Part shown: one piece after another, positions 28,102-38,583 of the stretch | Layout of the letters: each line of letters opens with the position of its first letter | Numbering within the stretch: position 1 is the first letter of the stretch | DNA from: CAZNNH01 sp964574335 | GTDB lineage: Bacteria > Acidobacteriota > Vicinamibacteria > Fen-336 | Length of the DNA: 63,329 bases | Assembly: GCA_964574335.1 (NCBI GenBank) | Contig: CAZNNH010000017.1 | Location: forward strand, 1-63,329 | Reading direction: 5' to 3' | Position numbers and translations under genes: made by a program | Notes under the pieces: model-generated | Database searches by the model: none | The model's input: the letters and a program-made list of their open reading frames with translations, nothing else | Told to the model about the DNA's origin: nothing

Positions 28102-28686
28102 CTACGCGGGCAAGAGACGCACCGTCGTGCTGCAGCGCTCGCCGCCGAGGAGGATGGCCTCGTCGATCCGGACCTCCACGTCCCGGCCCGTCACGCAGCG
28201 GAACAGCTCCCGCTGCAGGGCCCTACAGCAGTGGGTGCAGAGGGCCTTGGCCGGCGTCTCGCATTGCGCGAAGGGGCAGGCGCAGTGGCCGGTCTTCTTT
28301 CCGGTGACCCTCAGGGTCTGGCTCGCTTCGTAGAAGTCGAGCCGCTCCCAGAACCGCGCCCGACCCGAGTTGACGTAGTCCACGTACTCCTGGAGATGGC
28401 CCCGCTGCCGGTTGGCGAACGCCACCAGCCCGGGCCGCGAGTGGAAGCAGTGATACCCCCAGCGGGTGAACACGGCGTCGATCAGCTCCGCGTCCCCCGA
28501 GCGGTCGATGCTGCCGAGGACCGCCATCACCTGGTCGCCGTTCACCGGTCCGACCAGGCCGTCTTCGGCCGGCTTCTTTGGCTCCTTGGTCGGCTCCGCC
28601 GAGAGCCCTGCCGAGGCCGCGGCCAGGAGCCCTCCGCAGGCACATCCGCACACCAGAAGCTCGCGACGGTCCTTGGGCTTGCCCAT
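28102..28686 (-). CDS. Cysteine-rich putative exported protein, unknown function
   Basis: 194 residues. The N-terminus (DRRELLVCGCACGGLLAAASAGLSA) resembles a signal or lipoprotein anchor. The C-terminal half has many Cys (HCACPFAQC, LCTHCCRALQRELFRC) and ends VEVRIDEAILLGGERCSTTVRL. That ending recalls ligand-binding families such as V4R or aminothiazoline-carboxylate hydrolase-like proteins (E-x-I-L-x-GG-x-x-C-x-x-x-x-R-L). ATG 28686 is preferred; ATG 28716 adds ten Arg-rich residues. The Cys clusters could bind metal or an iron-sulfur cluster. Confidence 0.6.
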   Translation of the reverse strand: MGKPKDRRELLVCGCACGGLLAAASAGLSAEPTKEPKKPAEDGLVGPVNGDQVMAVLGSIDRSGDAELIDAVFTRWGYHCFHSRPGLVAFANRQRGHLQEYVDYVNSGRARFWERLDFYEASQTLRVTGKKTGHCACPFAQCETPAKALCTHCCRALQRELFRCVTGRDVEVRIDEAILLGGERCSTTVRLLPA

Positions 28687-28760
28687 GTCTCGACTCCTCC
28701 TGAGCTGCGCCCCCACGCTCGGCAGAGCCTACCCCAGGACGGGGTCGGAACGTAGTCGTC

Positions 28761-29915
28761 GTGCCCGTGGAGCTGTGGGAGGATCCCTGCCCCTTCTGGG
28801 ACGACGACGGCAGCGCCTACCTGGTGCGAGGCAAGGTGCGGGCGAACGTCCTCTACAGCCATCGGATGAGCCAGGATGGGCGGCGGTTGCTGGACAACGG
28901 GGCGGTCGTGTTCGCGGACACCGAGAGGCAGCCGGTGATCGAGGGGCCGAAGCTCTTCAAGAAGGACGGCTACTAGTACATCCTGGCCCCAGCTGGGGGC
29001 GTCCCGACCGGCTGGCAGGCCGTGCTCCGCTCGCGAAGCGTCTTCGGGCCTTACCAGGACAAGGTCGTCCTCCACCAAGGCGAAACGGCGGTCAACGGGC
29101 CGCACCAGGGCGGTCTGGTCGAGCTCGAGTCCGGCGAGTGGTGGTTCGTCCACTTCCAGGACCGAGGGGTCTACGGGCGTGTCGTCCACCTGCAGCCGGT
29201 TACATGGAGAGACGGCTGGCCGTTGATGGGACACGACCTCGACGGCGACGGTATCGGTGAGCCGGTGGCGGAGTGGACGAAGCCCGACGTGGGTGCGGCG
29301 CACCCGATCCGGCTGCCGCAGACCACCGACGAGTTCGAGGAAGGGCGCCTCGGCCCGCAGTGGCAAAGGCACGCCAACCCGAGCCAGTCCTGGTACTCGC
29401 TCTCCGCCCGGCCGGGCAGCCTACGGCTCCACACCGAGAGGAACCTCACCCAGAACGGCAACCTCTGGTTCGTCCCCAACCTGCTCTTGCAGAAGGTCCC
29501 GGCCCCCAGCTTCACCGTGACCACCAGGATCCACTTCGTGCCGGATTTGCCCAACCAGAAGAGCGGGCTGGTCGTGATGGGGCGACAGTGGTCCTTTCTG
29601 GCCCTCACCAGCGCGGCGACCGGGATGCGGCTCGGGATGTTCACCGGCAAGTACGACCAGGCCCAGGACGGTACCCGGGAGATCGAGTCGATCGAGATCG
29701 ACGGAAGCTCGGCATTCCTGAGGGTCCGCTTCGAGGAGGGTGGGGCCTGCACCTACTCCTACAGCCTCGACGGCGAGGAGTATGCGAGCATCGGCGAGAC
29801 CGTCGTGGCCGCGCCCGGCGTCTGGATCGGTGCCAAGGTCGGCCTGTTCGCCGTCGACCCCAACATCGGCGAGGGCGAGGGGTACGCCGAGTTCGACTGG
29901 TTCCGCTTCGAGTGA
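28761..29915 (+). pseudogene. Glycoside hydrolase family 43 remnant with in-frame TAG
   Basis: GH43-type beta-xylosidase/arabinofuranosidase sequence, broken in two ways. The N-terminal ~100-150 residues are missing: the frame begins about at ELWEDPCPFWDDDGSAYLV, normally internal. Codon TAG at 28974-28976 interrupts the frame between KLFKKDGY and YILAPAGGVPTGWQ, where homologous enzymes have Tyr-Tyr-Tyr; TAC to TAG explains it. The rest, including EWWFVHFQD and the C-terminal beta-sandwich, remains open to 29915. Amber suppression is possible in principle but nothing supports it. Confidence 0.75.
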
Positions 29916-30020
29916 CGGCCCCGCGGCCCCGGCCGACTCCCGGGCCCGCAGGGCATCGATCCGCGGCATGATAGGGAGGAGCCGGAGCTTCTCTCTGTCT
30001 CGGCCCGGAAAGGAGCCAGC

Positions 30021-30356
30021 GTGACCCAGAGCTACTACGATTCCGAGGACCTCACGGACTTCCCCAACATCGGTGACTCGGCTCCCAAGGAGGGGAAGAA
30101 GTTCTTCGAGTACTACGGCCAGGCCACCTCGGCAAACAAGCTGACCGAGCGGGAGAAGGCCCTGATCGCGCTGTCCGTCTCCCACGTCCAGCACTGCCCG
30201 TACTGCATCGACGCCTACACCAACAAGTGCCTCTCGCTGGGGGTCTCGGAGCAGGAGATGATGGAGGCGGTTCACGTCGGGGCGGCCATGGCGGCGGGCG
30301 TGATCCTGGCCCACTCCACCCAGATGCGCAAGATCGTCAAGAAGAAGGAGCTGTGA
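30021..30356 (+). CDS. AhpD-like carboxymuconolactone decarboxylase family protein (arsenosugar-cluster type)
   Basis: 111 residues, all-helical CMD fold. The redox motif HCPYCIDAYT (Cys-x2-Cys) with downstream HVGAAMAAG matches the peroxidase-like protein that accompanies ArsS in arsenosugar clusters; several relatives use selenocysteine, this one has Cys. GTG 30021 follows AAAGGAG. The stop is eight bases from the radical SAM start, so they are one operon. Confidence 0.82.
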   Translation: MTQSYYDSEDLTDFPNIGDSAPKEGKKFFEYYGQATSANKLTEREKALIALSVSHVQHCPYCIDAYTNKCLSLGVSEQEMMEAVHVGAAMAAGVILAHSTQMRKIVKKKEL

Positions 30357-30364
30357 GGCGAAGG

Positions 30365-31378
<1,014 letters not shown>

Positions 31379-31402
31379 CGGCTGGGGTCGCCGCCCGGAC
31401 CG

Positions 31403-32155
31403 CTAGGCGTCCCCGCCCGCCAGCGCCGAAAGCAGCGCCGCAGGCCGATTGGTGCCGATGCCGAACAGCTCGAAGCGGCGGAGCGCCGGAAGCTCCGCGG
31501 GATCGTCGATCAGCCAGCCGCCGAGCCGCAGGTCCGCCTCCCGGGCCCGATCCCGCAGCGCGTCGGACAGCATGCCCTTCTCGGCGATCACCACCGACGC
31601 CCCGCAGTCGAGGGCGCCCTGCACCACCGCTTCTGGCTGGCCGCCCTGGAAGAGCTGACCCCGCGTGACCTCGGGCGCGAGGGCGAGCACGCGCTTCAGC
31701 GCGGCCGGGTCGAACGAGATCAGGGCCACGCCATCGCTTGCGTCGTGCCGGCGGATCTCCTCGACCACGCGCGCCTCGATCCCGGGCCCCCCCGCCCCGT
31801 CGGGCGTGGCGCGCTTGATCTCGATCATGACCCGGGCCCGGCCGCGGAGGAGCTGGAGGGCTTCGCCGAGAGTCGGCACCCGCTCGCCCTCGTAGGCCGA
31901 GCCGAAGCGAGAAGGGTAGCCGGCCGACAGCCCGCGGATCTCGCCAAGCGTCATCTCGGAGATGGCCCCCTCGCCGTTGGTGGTGCGGTCGACCCGATCG
32001 TCGTGGATTACCACCACCTGGTCGTCGCTGGAGAGCTGGACGTCGAGCTCGACCAGCTCGGCGCCCACCGCCACGGCGCTCTCGAAGGCCAAGAGCGTGT
32101 TCTCGGGACGGCGTTCGGAGTCGCCGCGGTGGGCGATGACCAGGGGGGCGTTCAC
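31403..32155 (-). CDS. Glycerophosphodiester phosphodiesterase
   Basis: 250-residue TIM-barrel enzyme that hydrolyses glycerophosphodiesters to an alcohol and glycerol-3-phosphate. Catalytic signatures are LVIAHRGD, RRPENTLLAFESAV, ELVELDVQLSSDDQVVVIHDD and MIEIKRA, with GWLIDD near the end. No signal peptide, so probably cytosolic. Last gene of a four-gene minus-strand group; it starts nine bases after the HD-GYP stop. Confidence 0.9.
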   Translation of the reverse strand: MNAPLVIAHRGDSERRPENTLLAFESAVAVGAELVELDVQLSSDDQVVVIHDDRVDRTTNGEGAISEMTLGEIRGLSAGYPSRFGSAYEGERVPTLGEALQLLRGRARVMIEIKRATPDGAGGPGIEARVVEEIRRHDASDGVALISFDPAALKRVLALAPEVTRGQLFQGGQPEAVVQGALDCGASVVIAEKGMLSDALRDRAREADLRLGGWLIDDPAELPALRRFELFGIGTNRPAALLSALAGGDA

Positions 32156-32164
32156 CTGCGGCCC

Positions 32165-34129
32165 CTAGAAGGTGGTGGGAGGCTCGCCTCCCGGCTTGGG
32201 CAGGGTCTGCTCGAAGATCTTGGCCCTGACGAAGATCTCGAGCAGCTCGGCGTCGAGCTTGCCGTCGCTGGCCTCCTCGTGGAGGATCCGCAACGCCCGC
32301 TCCACCGGGACCGCCTTCTTGTAGGGGCGGTCCCACGCCACCAGGGCGTCGTAGATGTCGGCGATCGTCATCATCTTCGACTGGATCGGGATCTCGGCGG
32401 CGTTCAGTCCCCGCGGGTAGCCGGACCCGTCCAGCTTCTCGTGATGGCCGTAGGCGATGTCCGGGACCCGGGCGAACTCGCCGGTCCACGGGATCCGGGA
32501 GAGGAAACGAAAGGTGTGGGTGACGTGGCTCTCGATCTCGCGCCGCTCCCTCTCGGAGAGGCTGCCGCGCCGGATCGAGAGCAAGGCAACCTCGGTGGGG
32601 GAGAGGAAAGGCTGGGGGTTGCCGTCGATGTCGTGGAAGGTCCGGCTGGGCAGGTCCATCAGCGCCCGGAAGCTGTCTTCCTCCAGGATGGCGGGCTCGT
32701 TCGCCTGCAGGATCATCTGCAGGATCTCGTCGATCTCCCCCTGCCGCTCTTGGTACTGCCGGTCGAGGCGCAGTAGCTCCTCGCCAGCGTGACCCGACTC
32801 CACATGCTCCAGCTTGTCCCGCAGGTACTCGCTCTCCAGGGTGCGTTTGATGTAGGCGAAGCGCTGCCGGATCAGGAGCTGCTCCCCGACGTAGAGCTTC
32901 TTGCCCTTGATCAGCACCTTCTCTCGAACGCCGACCTTGCCGAAGTCGTGGAGCAGGCCCGCGTAGCGGATCTCCTTGATCTGGTCTCGGGTGAAGCGAA
33001 CGTCGCGGAAGCGGCCGCTGTCGAGGCGGTCGACCTGCTCGGCGATCCCCACCGTGAGCACCGCCACCCGCCCCGAGTGTCCCGAGGTGGTGGGGTCGCG
33101 GGACTCGATGGCGGTCACCGAGGCGTTCACGAACGACTCGAACAGCCGACGGATGTCCTGGATCAGCCGGGTGTTCTCCAGCGCCACCGCCGCCTGGCTG
33201 GCCAGCGAGGTCACCAGCTCCTCGTCCACCGAGGTGAAGGGGACCACCATCTCCTCGGTCAGGCCGACCGGCCGCAGCACCATCTTCGGGTCGCGCTTCT
33301 TGTTGATGAGCTGGACCACGCCGATGACGGTGTCCTGGTGGTCGCGCATCGGCACCACCAGCATCGACTTGGTGCGATACCCCGAGCTTTCGTCGAAGGA
33401 GCGGCTGACCTGAAACGGGGAGCCCGGCGGCAGGTGGTAGGCATCGGCCACGTTGACGCCCTGTCCCGACACCGCCGCGTAGCCGGCGATCGACGACTCG
33501 TTGAGCGGCATCTTCTTCTTCTCGAAGGGCGCCACCAGGGAGTCGTTCTGGGTCAGCTCGAAGGTCAGGCTGGCCGGGTCGTCCCCCGAGGCCGGCTCGA
33601 CCAGGTAGAGGCTGCCGGCGTCGGCGGCGGTGATCTCCCGGCTCTTGGCCAGGATCTGCTCCAGAAGCTTGGTCATGTCGCGCTCGGCGGAGAGCGCCAC
33701 CCCGATCTTGTTGAGCTCGTGCAGCTCCTGGCTCTTGCGGCTGAGCGCGGCATCGAGCTGCTGGATCACCCGCCGGCTGTGGATGGTGTCGAGCGAGCGC
33801 TGCAGACGGAGCCGCAGCCGTGCGGCGGTGACCGGCTTGACCAGGATGTCATCCAGGAAGGGGAAGCGCTCCAGGATCGCCTCGGCCTCGTCGGCCGCGG
33901 CCGCCGCCACCACCAGCGCACGCTGGCGCCCGCCGTTGTCCAGCCAGGCCGCGAGCGGCTCCCAGTCCGCCTCGATCCGTGACGGGTCCGCCAGGACCAG
34001 GGCCCCGGATCCGTTGTCGACCCGGAGCTGCAAATCGGCCAGCGCCTCCACCTCCTCCACCTTGATGGAGACAGGAAGCTCGCCCACCACGAGTTTCCGG
34101 GCTCGGCCCCAGATCAGTATGCTCGTCAT
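32165..34129 (-). CDS. GAF and HD-GYP domain protein, probable cyclic di-nucleotide phosphodiesterase
   Basis: 654 residues. An N-terminal receiver-like region of ~120 residues lacks an obvious DD acidic pair; then a coiled coil (SRKSQELHELNKIGVALSAERD), a GAF domain (about 160-320, with KSMLVVPMRDHQDTVIGVVQ) and an HD-GYP domain from about 345: YAGLLHDFGKVGV and HHEKLDGSGYPRGLN. Metal-binding His and Asp and the GYP are intact, so c-di-GMP or cGAMP hydrolysis is expected. Long insertions inside the HD region are unusual. ATG 34129 is chosen with GAGGG upstream. Confidence 0.88.
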   Translation of the reverse strand: MTSILIWGRARKLVVGELPVSIKVEEVEALADLQLRVDNGSGALVLADPSRIEADWEPLAAWLDNGGRQRALVVAAAAADEAEAILERFPFLDDILVKPVTAARLRLRLQRSLDTIHSRRVIQQLDAALSRKSQELHELNKIGVALSAERDMTKLLEQILAKSREITAADAGSLYLVEPASGDDPASLTFELTQNDSLVAPFEKKKMPLNESSIAGYAAVSGQGVNVADAYHLPPGSPFQVSRSFDESSGYRTKSMLVVPMRDHQDTVIGVVQLINKKRDPKMVLRPVGLTEEMVVPFTSVDEELVTSLASQAAVALENTRLIQDIRRLFESFVNASVTAIESRDPTTSGHSGRVAVLTVGIAEQVDRLDSGRFRDVRFTRDQIKEIRYAGLLHDFGKVGVREKVLIKGKKLYVGEQLLIRQRFAYIKRTLESEYLRDKLEHVESGHAGEELLRLDRQYQERQGEIDEILQMILQANEPAILEEDSFRALMDLPSRTFHDIDGNPQPFLSPTEVALLSIRRGSLSERERREIESHVTHTFRFLSRIPWTGEFARVPDIAYGHHEKLDGSGYPRGLNAAEIPIQSKMMTIADIYDALVAWDRPYKKAVPVERALRILHEEASDGKLDAELLEIFVRAKIFEQTLPKPGGEPPTTF

Positions 34130-34180
34130 GCGGCCCTCGCCGGTCGACACTACCGCTCGACCCGGTCATCGCCCGATGGC

Positions 34181-34879
34181 TCAGCCTAGCACATCGGACG
34201 GCGATTGGGAGCCGTCGAGCACCTCCGGCAAGGCACGCATGTCGTCGATCCGGCGATCGGGGGCCTCGGCCAGCAGCCGAACGGTGTCGAAGCCGTAGGT
34301 GACGCCGATCGTGCACACCCCGGCCGCCCGTCCGGTGCGGACGTCGACCGCCGAATCTCCCACCATCGCCGCCTGCTCGGGTCCCACACCGACCTCTTCC
34401 AGGATCCGAAGAAGGCCCACCGGGTCGGGCTTGCGCGCTGGGAGATCGCCGCCTCCGTACACGCGGACGAAGCGGTCCTCGAGACCAAGGCCCTCGACGA
34501 TGCTCCGGCTCATCTCACCCGGCTTGTTGGTGAGCACCGCCAGGTGACGATCGGCGAGACGGAGAAGCGTCTCCGCCACCCCGGGATAGAGGCGGGTGGT
34601 GTCCAGCAGGCAGCCGCGGTAGCTCTCCAGGAACAGGGGCAGCACCGACTCGGGCTCCCGGTCGAGTCCCACCTCGCCGAGGCAGCGCTCGAGCAGGAGC
34701 TTGGCGCCGTCGCCCACGAACGATCGGACCTTCGGCAAGGGAAGCGGTGCCAGTCCAGGGGACAGGCGCGCCAGGGTCCGGTTGACGGCGGTGGCGATGT
34801 CTCCGGCCGAGTCGACCAGCGTGCCGTCGAGGTCGAAGACCACCAGACGGACCTTTCGGGGCCGGCGGGGCCCGGGCAC
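34181..34879 (-). CDS. gph: HAD-family phosphatase, phosphoglycolate phosphatase-like
   Basis: 232 residues. HAD motifs: VVFDLDGTLVDSAGD (nucleophile Asp), VLTNKPGE, RKPDPVGLLRILEE and MVGDSAVDVRTG, with an alpha-helical cap (VRSFVGDGAKLLLERCL) typical of Gph. Likely removes 2-phosphoglycolate formed in DNA repair or metabolism, though pyrophosphatase activity is an alternative. It begins three bases after the stop of the sulfatase-like gene. Confidence 0.85.
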   Translation of the reverse strand: MPGPRRPRKVRLVVFDLDGTLVDSAGDIATAVNRTLARLSPGLAPLPLPKVRSFVGDGAKLLLERCLGEVGLDREPESVLPLFLESYRGCLLDTTRLYPGVAETLLRLADRHLAVLTNKPGEMSRSIVEGLGLEDRFVRVYGGGDLPARKPDPVGLLRILEEVGVGPEQAAMVGDSAVDVRTGRAAGVCTIGVTYGFDTVRLLAEAPDRRIDDMRALPEVLDGSQSPSDVLG

Positions 34880-34882
34880 CCC

Positions 34883-37081
34883 TCAGTTCCCCAGGTAGCC
34901 CAGGGCCTTCAGCCGCTCCCGGGTGGCGTCGTCGAACTGCATCAACCCTCTTCCCGGTGACATCTGGAGCCAGACCTGTATCCCCGGCGTGCCCGGCGCA
35001 GGCGGGGCGAAGATGTCCTTGACCCGCTCGCTTTCCGACTCGATCTCCGGAAGGGTGTAGGGGATCGCGTCCGGGTGAGCGGCTTCCTCGGCGATCACGA
35101 TGTCCCTGGGCCGCAGCGGTCGGCCGTCGCGGCGCCCTTCCAGCGTCACCGGCGCTCCCATGGGGCGGATGCTGAAGGCCACCTCGCGGGGTGCGCCAGG
35201 CCGTGGCTCGATGAGGAGCCGGAGCTTGCGTCCGTTGCCCTGGCGCTCGTAGCGCTCGTCGCGGCCGAGCCCCTTGGCCTCGATCCCCTCGATCCAGCCG
35301 CCGGTCCGGAGCATGACCTCGTAGCGTCCCCGGCCCGCAAAGCGCAGCACGTGCCGGAAGGGGTCGGGCACCATCGCCGCCTCGAGGGCGGCGCGCAGGC
35401 CGGGGACCCGCTGCCCCGCCTGCTCGATCCGGTTCTGCTGCTCGTGGGGGTCGTGCACCAGGTCGAAGTAGGCCTCGTACTCCTTGGGGCTGAAGCTGCG
35501 CACGTACTTGTCGGTGTCGGTGCGCATGCCGTGGGCGACGATGCCACGGTGGCTGATCTCGGAGACCGCCGGCCGGGTCGGGATGTTACCCTCCAGCACC
35601 TCCTGGAGCGGCCGGCCGTTGATCACCGGCGGCGGCGGAACGTCGAGCCCCTGGCAACGCAGGATGGTGGGCAGGATGTCGACCGACTGCACCTGCTGCG
35701 CCACCCGTCGCCCGGCGTCGCGCTCCCCCGGCCACTTGATGATCAGGGGAACGCGGATCAGCTCGTCGAAGACGCTGCGGCCGTGAAGCCATTGGCCGTG
35801 GTCCTGGAACTCCTCGCCGTGGTCGGCCAGGAAGATGATGAGGGCCCGCTCGTAGAGGCCGCGGGCCTTCAGCTCGCGCATCAGGCGCCCGAACTCCTGG
35901 TCGCCGTAGGCCACAGCGCCGTCGTACTGGGCGATCAGCCGCTCCCGGTCGAGGGGCTCCTTGTAGTCGGTGCGCGGGTCGACGCCGGGATGTCCCTCGA
36001 TCGGGTGGGGCTCGAACATCCGATCGAACGGCGGCGGCGGCACGTAGGGGACGTGGGGATCCATGGTATGGGCGTAGAGGAAGGTGGGCAGGCCGCGGCG
36101 GGCGTCGATCCACTCGATGGCGGTGTCCACCACCTTCGCGGCATTGACCAGCTTGGAAGGGCGATCGCCCTTGCCGTGCAGGCCGACGTAGAAGTCGAAG
36201 CCCTGGTCGAAGTGGGTCCCTTCCGAGTAGATCACCGAGTTGGCGATGGCCGCCCCGGTGGCGTATCCGTTGGCCGACAGAAGCTCGGCCAGGGTCACCA
36301 GGCCGGGCTGCAGGCTGTCACGAAGCTGGACCGCCCGATGCCGCCCCGGCAGCAGCGAGGTGAAGATCGAGGCCACCGACGGCTTGGTCCAGGAGGCGCT
36401 GACGATCGGGGTCTCGAACACCACTGCATCGCGGGCGAACGCCTCGAGCTCGGGAGTGGTCTGTCGGGCGTAGCCGTAGGGCGTGGTGTGGTCGGCCCGC
36501 AGGGTGTCGACCAGGTACAGCACCACCAGCGGCGCCTCCTGCTCCGTGCTGATCAGGGCGGGCGCCCCCCACAACGCCCGCTGGCGATCGTCCCCGTCGT
36601 CACCGAACCCGTGTGTCTCGAAGACCAGCTCCACGTCCCGGCCGGCGTGCGCCGAGAGGTCGATGCTGGCGGGCACCCAGAGCCGATCCTCCTTCTTGCT
36701 GATCGGGTCCAGGAGCCGTCTCCAGACGATCCGTGGCCCCTGGCCGGAGTCGACCGAGACCACGAACTCGACGCCGGGATCGGCGTCGTACTGGGGCGCG
36801 ATCGCGCAGCTCAGCCAGAGCCGCGCCCGCGGGGGGATGTCGACGCGGAAGCGAAGGGTGCTGGGCGGTCCGGCGGGGAGCGTCCGCAGCACCGCGTCGT
36901 TGAGGCGGAATGGCTTGCCGGCGCGGCTCCGCACCCAATCGAGGTCGCCCCCGGCGACGTCCGCCGAGACCAGCCGCTCGTCGAGCTGCTGGAGCAGGTC
37001 GGTGGCGGGGGGGGGCGACGAGCAAGAGACGGTAGCGGCGGCCAGGATGGCGCCGAGCACGAGATGGTGACGACGAGGCAA
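34883..37081 (-). CDS. Sulfatase-like (alkaline phosphatase superfamily) lipoprotein
   Basis: 732 residues. Lipoprotein signal LGAILAAATVSCSS (Cys about 20). After a beta-rich N-terminal ~180 residues comes the sulfatase-type hydrolase: VLYLVDTLRADHTTPYGYAR, then SWTKPSVASIFTSLLPG where true sulfatases have the formylglycine motif CxPxR. Here it reads T-K-P-S, so a Thr nucleophile and phosphatase or transferase activity are more likely. Later FLADHGEEFQDHG gives metal ligands. The C-terminal ~200 residues have no clear family. Probably periplasmic; substrate unknown. Confidence 0.82.
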   Translation of the reverse strand: MPRRHHLVLGAILAAATVSCSSPPPATDLLQQLDERLVSADVAGGDLDWVRSRAGKPFRLNDAVLRTLPAGPPSTLRFRVDIPPRARLWLSCAIAPQYDADPGVEFVVSVDSGQGPRIVWRRLLDPISKKEDRLWVPASIDLSAHAGRDVELVFETHGFGDDGDDRQRALWGAPALISTEQEAPLVVLYLVDTLRADHTTPYGYARQTTPELEAFARDAVVFETPIVSASWTKPSVASIFTSLLPGRHRAVQLRDSLQPGLVTLAELLSANGYATGAAIANSVIYSEGTHFDQGFDFYVGLHGKGDRPSKLVNAAKVVDTAIEWIDARRGLPTFLYAHTMDPHVPYVPPPPFDRMFEPHPIEGHPGVDPRTDYKEPLDRERLIAQYDGAVAYGDQEFGRLMRELKARGLYERALIIFLADHGEEFQDHGQWLHGRSVFDELIRVPLIIKWPGERDAGRRVAQQVQSVDILPTILRCQGLDVPPPPVINGRPLQEVLEGNIPTRPAVSEISHRGIVAHGMRTDTDKYVRSFSPKEYEAYFDLVHDPHEQQNRIEQAGQRVPGLRAALEAAMVPDPFRHVLRFAGRGRYEVMLRTGGWIEGIEAKGLGRDERYERQGNGRKLRLLIEPRPGAPREVAFSIRPMGAPVTLEGRRDGRPLRPRDIVIAEEAAHPDAIPYTLPEIESESERVKDIFAPPAPGTPGIQVWLQMSPGRGLMQFDDATRERLKALGYLGN

Positions 37082-37224
37082 GAGTCCTCCCAGGCGAGCC
37101 GGCGGTGCCCCGCTGGAAGCGACGGTCGCGGCGGCGCCCGGCTCTCACCTCAGCATAGAGGAAACAGCCGGTTCGGCGGAAACCGGCCGCAGGGGGAGGG
37201 CATGGTAATGTGCGCTAGCGCGCG

Positions 37225-38583
37225 ATGCCTGCCGATCCCGTTGCCCATCCCGCCGCTTCCAGCACGCGCTGGCTGCTGGGGCTCACCTTCCTGGCCCTGC
37301 TGGTGCGGGCCGCCTTCCTGCTGCTCGAGCCGGCCACCCACCCGGTGGCCGACGAGCTCACCTGGACCAACTGGGCGATCGAGGGGCTGCTGAGCGACCG
37401 GGTCTCCTGGTCGCCGCTGCGCACCAACATGATCTTCTACCCGCCCCTCTACGTGTACTTCATCGCCCTTCCCTACTCGCTGTTCTCTACCCTCACCGCG
37501 GTCAAGTGGGCCCAGATCGTGGTCTCAGCGCTGATGATCCCGGCCATCGGGCGGGTCGGCTCGAGGGCCTTCGGCCGCCGCGCGGGCGTGCTGGCCGCGG
37601 CGATCGTGGCGTTGTACCCGGAGCTGGTCTGGTTCTCGGTTCACTTCTGGTCCGAGACCCTGTTCATGCTGTTCCTCTGGTGGGGGATGGAGCGGCTGCT
37701 CGCTGCCGAGGACGAGGCCGGCCTGGGCAAGAGCATCGCCGCGGGAGTCTTGTTCGGCCTGGCCATCCTCACCCGCGAGACGGTCCTGTACTTCCTCCCC
37801 TTCGCCGCCGTGTGGCTGGGCCTCGGCCACCGGGCCGGCGCGCGGACGCGAGGCGCGGCCTTCCTGCTGGCGGGCCTTCTGTGCGTGGCGCCCTGGACCT
37901 ACCGCAACTGGGTGCAGTTCCACACCTTCATCCCGGTGTCGACCGCCGGGGGCCTCAATCTCTACCAGGGCAACGCCCCGCTGACCCGCCAGGAGGTCTA
38001 CGACCGATACCACGCCGTCCAGGGGCGGGCCGAGCAGTACCAGTGGGCGCGCCGCGAGGGGATCAAGGCGATCCTCGACCGCCAGCCGTTCTGGCTCTTC
38101 GAGAAGCTGCGCGAGCAGATGCCCAACTTCTGGGAGGCCGACAGCCTGGCGCTGATCCACATCAAGCGCGCGGCCTACGGCTGCGTGGGCGTGGCGGCGG
38201 CGCGAGCCGCCGCCGTGGTGGTACTGGCGCCGTACCTGCTGGCCCTGGCCTCCGCCATCGCCGGAGTGGTGGCGATCCGGCTCGACCGGAAACGTTTCCT
38301 GCTCCTGTTCCTGCTGGTCTTCTACAACGGTCTGCACATCGCCACCCACGGCTTCGCCCGCTACCGGTTGCCGGTGCTCCCGATCGTCCTGATCCTGGCC
38401 GCCTTCGCGTGGTCGGCCTGGAGCCGCCGGTCCTACCCACGGCTGACCCGTCGTCGTCTCGCGTTGGCGATGGTGCTGTCGCTGGCGACGGTGGCCTGCC
38501 TGGTGCCGAGCCTTAAGCAGAACTACGACCACCCCGCCTTCGGCTTCGCCCCGCCGAACCGGGCGCTCTACCCCTGTCCGTGA
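37225..38583 (+). CDS. Glycosyltransferase family 39-type membrane protein (PMT_2)
   Basis: 452 residues with about ten hydrophobic helices. The first loop PATHPVADELTWTNWAIEGLL has the acidic residue expected of GT-C enzymes using polyprenyl-phosphate sugars, and LFGLAILTRETVLYFLPFA matches the PMT/ArnT signature. Conserved WTYRNWVQFHTFIPVST follows. Acceptor and sugar unknown. ATG 37225 comes 18 bases after a TAATGT hexamer that may be a -10 box. The next gene, also a membrane glycosyltransferase, overlaps by 4 bases. Confidence 0.83.
   Translation: MPADPVAHPAASSTRWLLGLTFLALLVRAAFLLLEPATHPVADELTWTNWAIEGLLSDRVSWSPLRTNMIFYPPLYVYFIALPYSLFSTLTAVKWAQIVVSALMIPAIGRVGSRAFGRRAGVLAAAIVALYPELVWFSVHFWSETLFMLFLWWGMERLLAAEDEAGLGKSIAAGVLFGLAILTRETVLYFLPFAAVWLGLGHRAGARTRGAAFLLAGLLCVAPWTYRNWVQFHTFIPVSTAGGLNLYQGNAPLTRQEVYDRYHAVQGRAEQYQWARREGIKAILDRQPFWLFEKLREQMPNFWEADSLALIHIKRAAYGCVGVAAARAAAVVVLAPYLLALASAIAGVVAIRLDRKRFLLLFLLVFYNGLHIATHGFARYRLPVLPIVLILAAFAWSAWSRRSYPRLTRRRLALAMVLSLATVACLVPSLKQNYDHPAFGFAPPNRALYPCP

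Noticed and set aside
28974..28976. TAG in the GH43 gene as a recoded (pyrrolysine) codon
   Set aside because: The position is Tyr in relatives, the gene also lacks its N-terminus, and nothing nearby suggests pyrrolysine use; a nonsense mutation is simpler.
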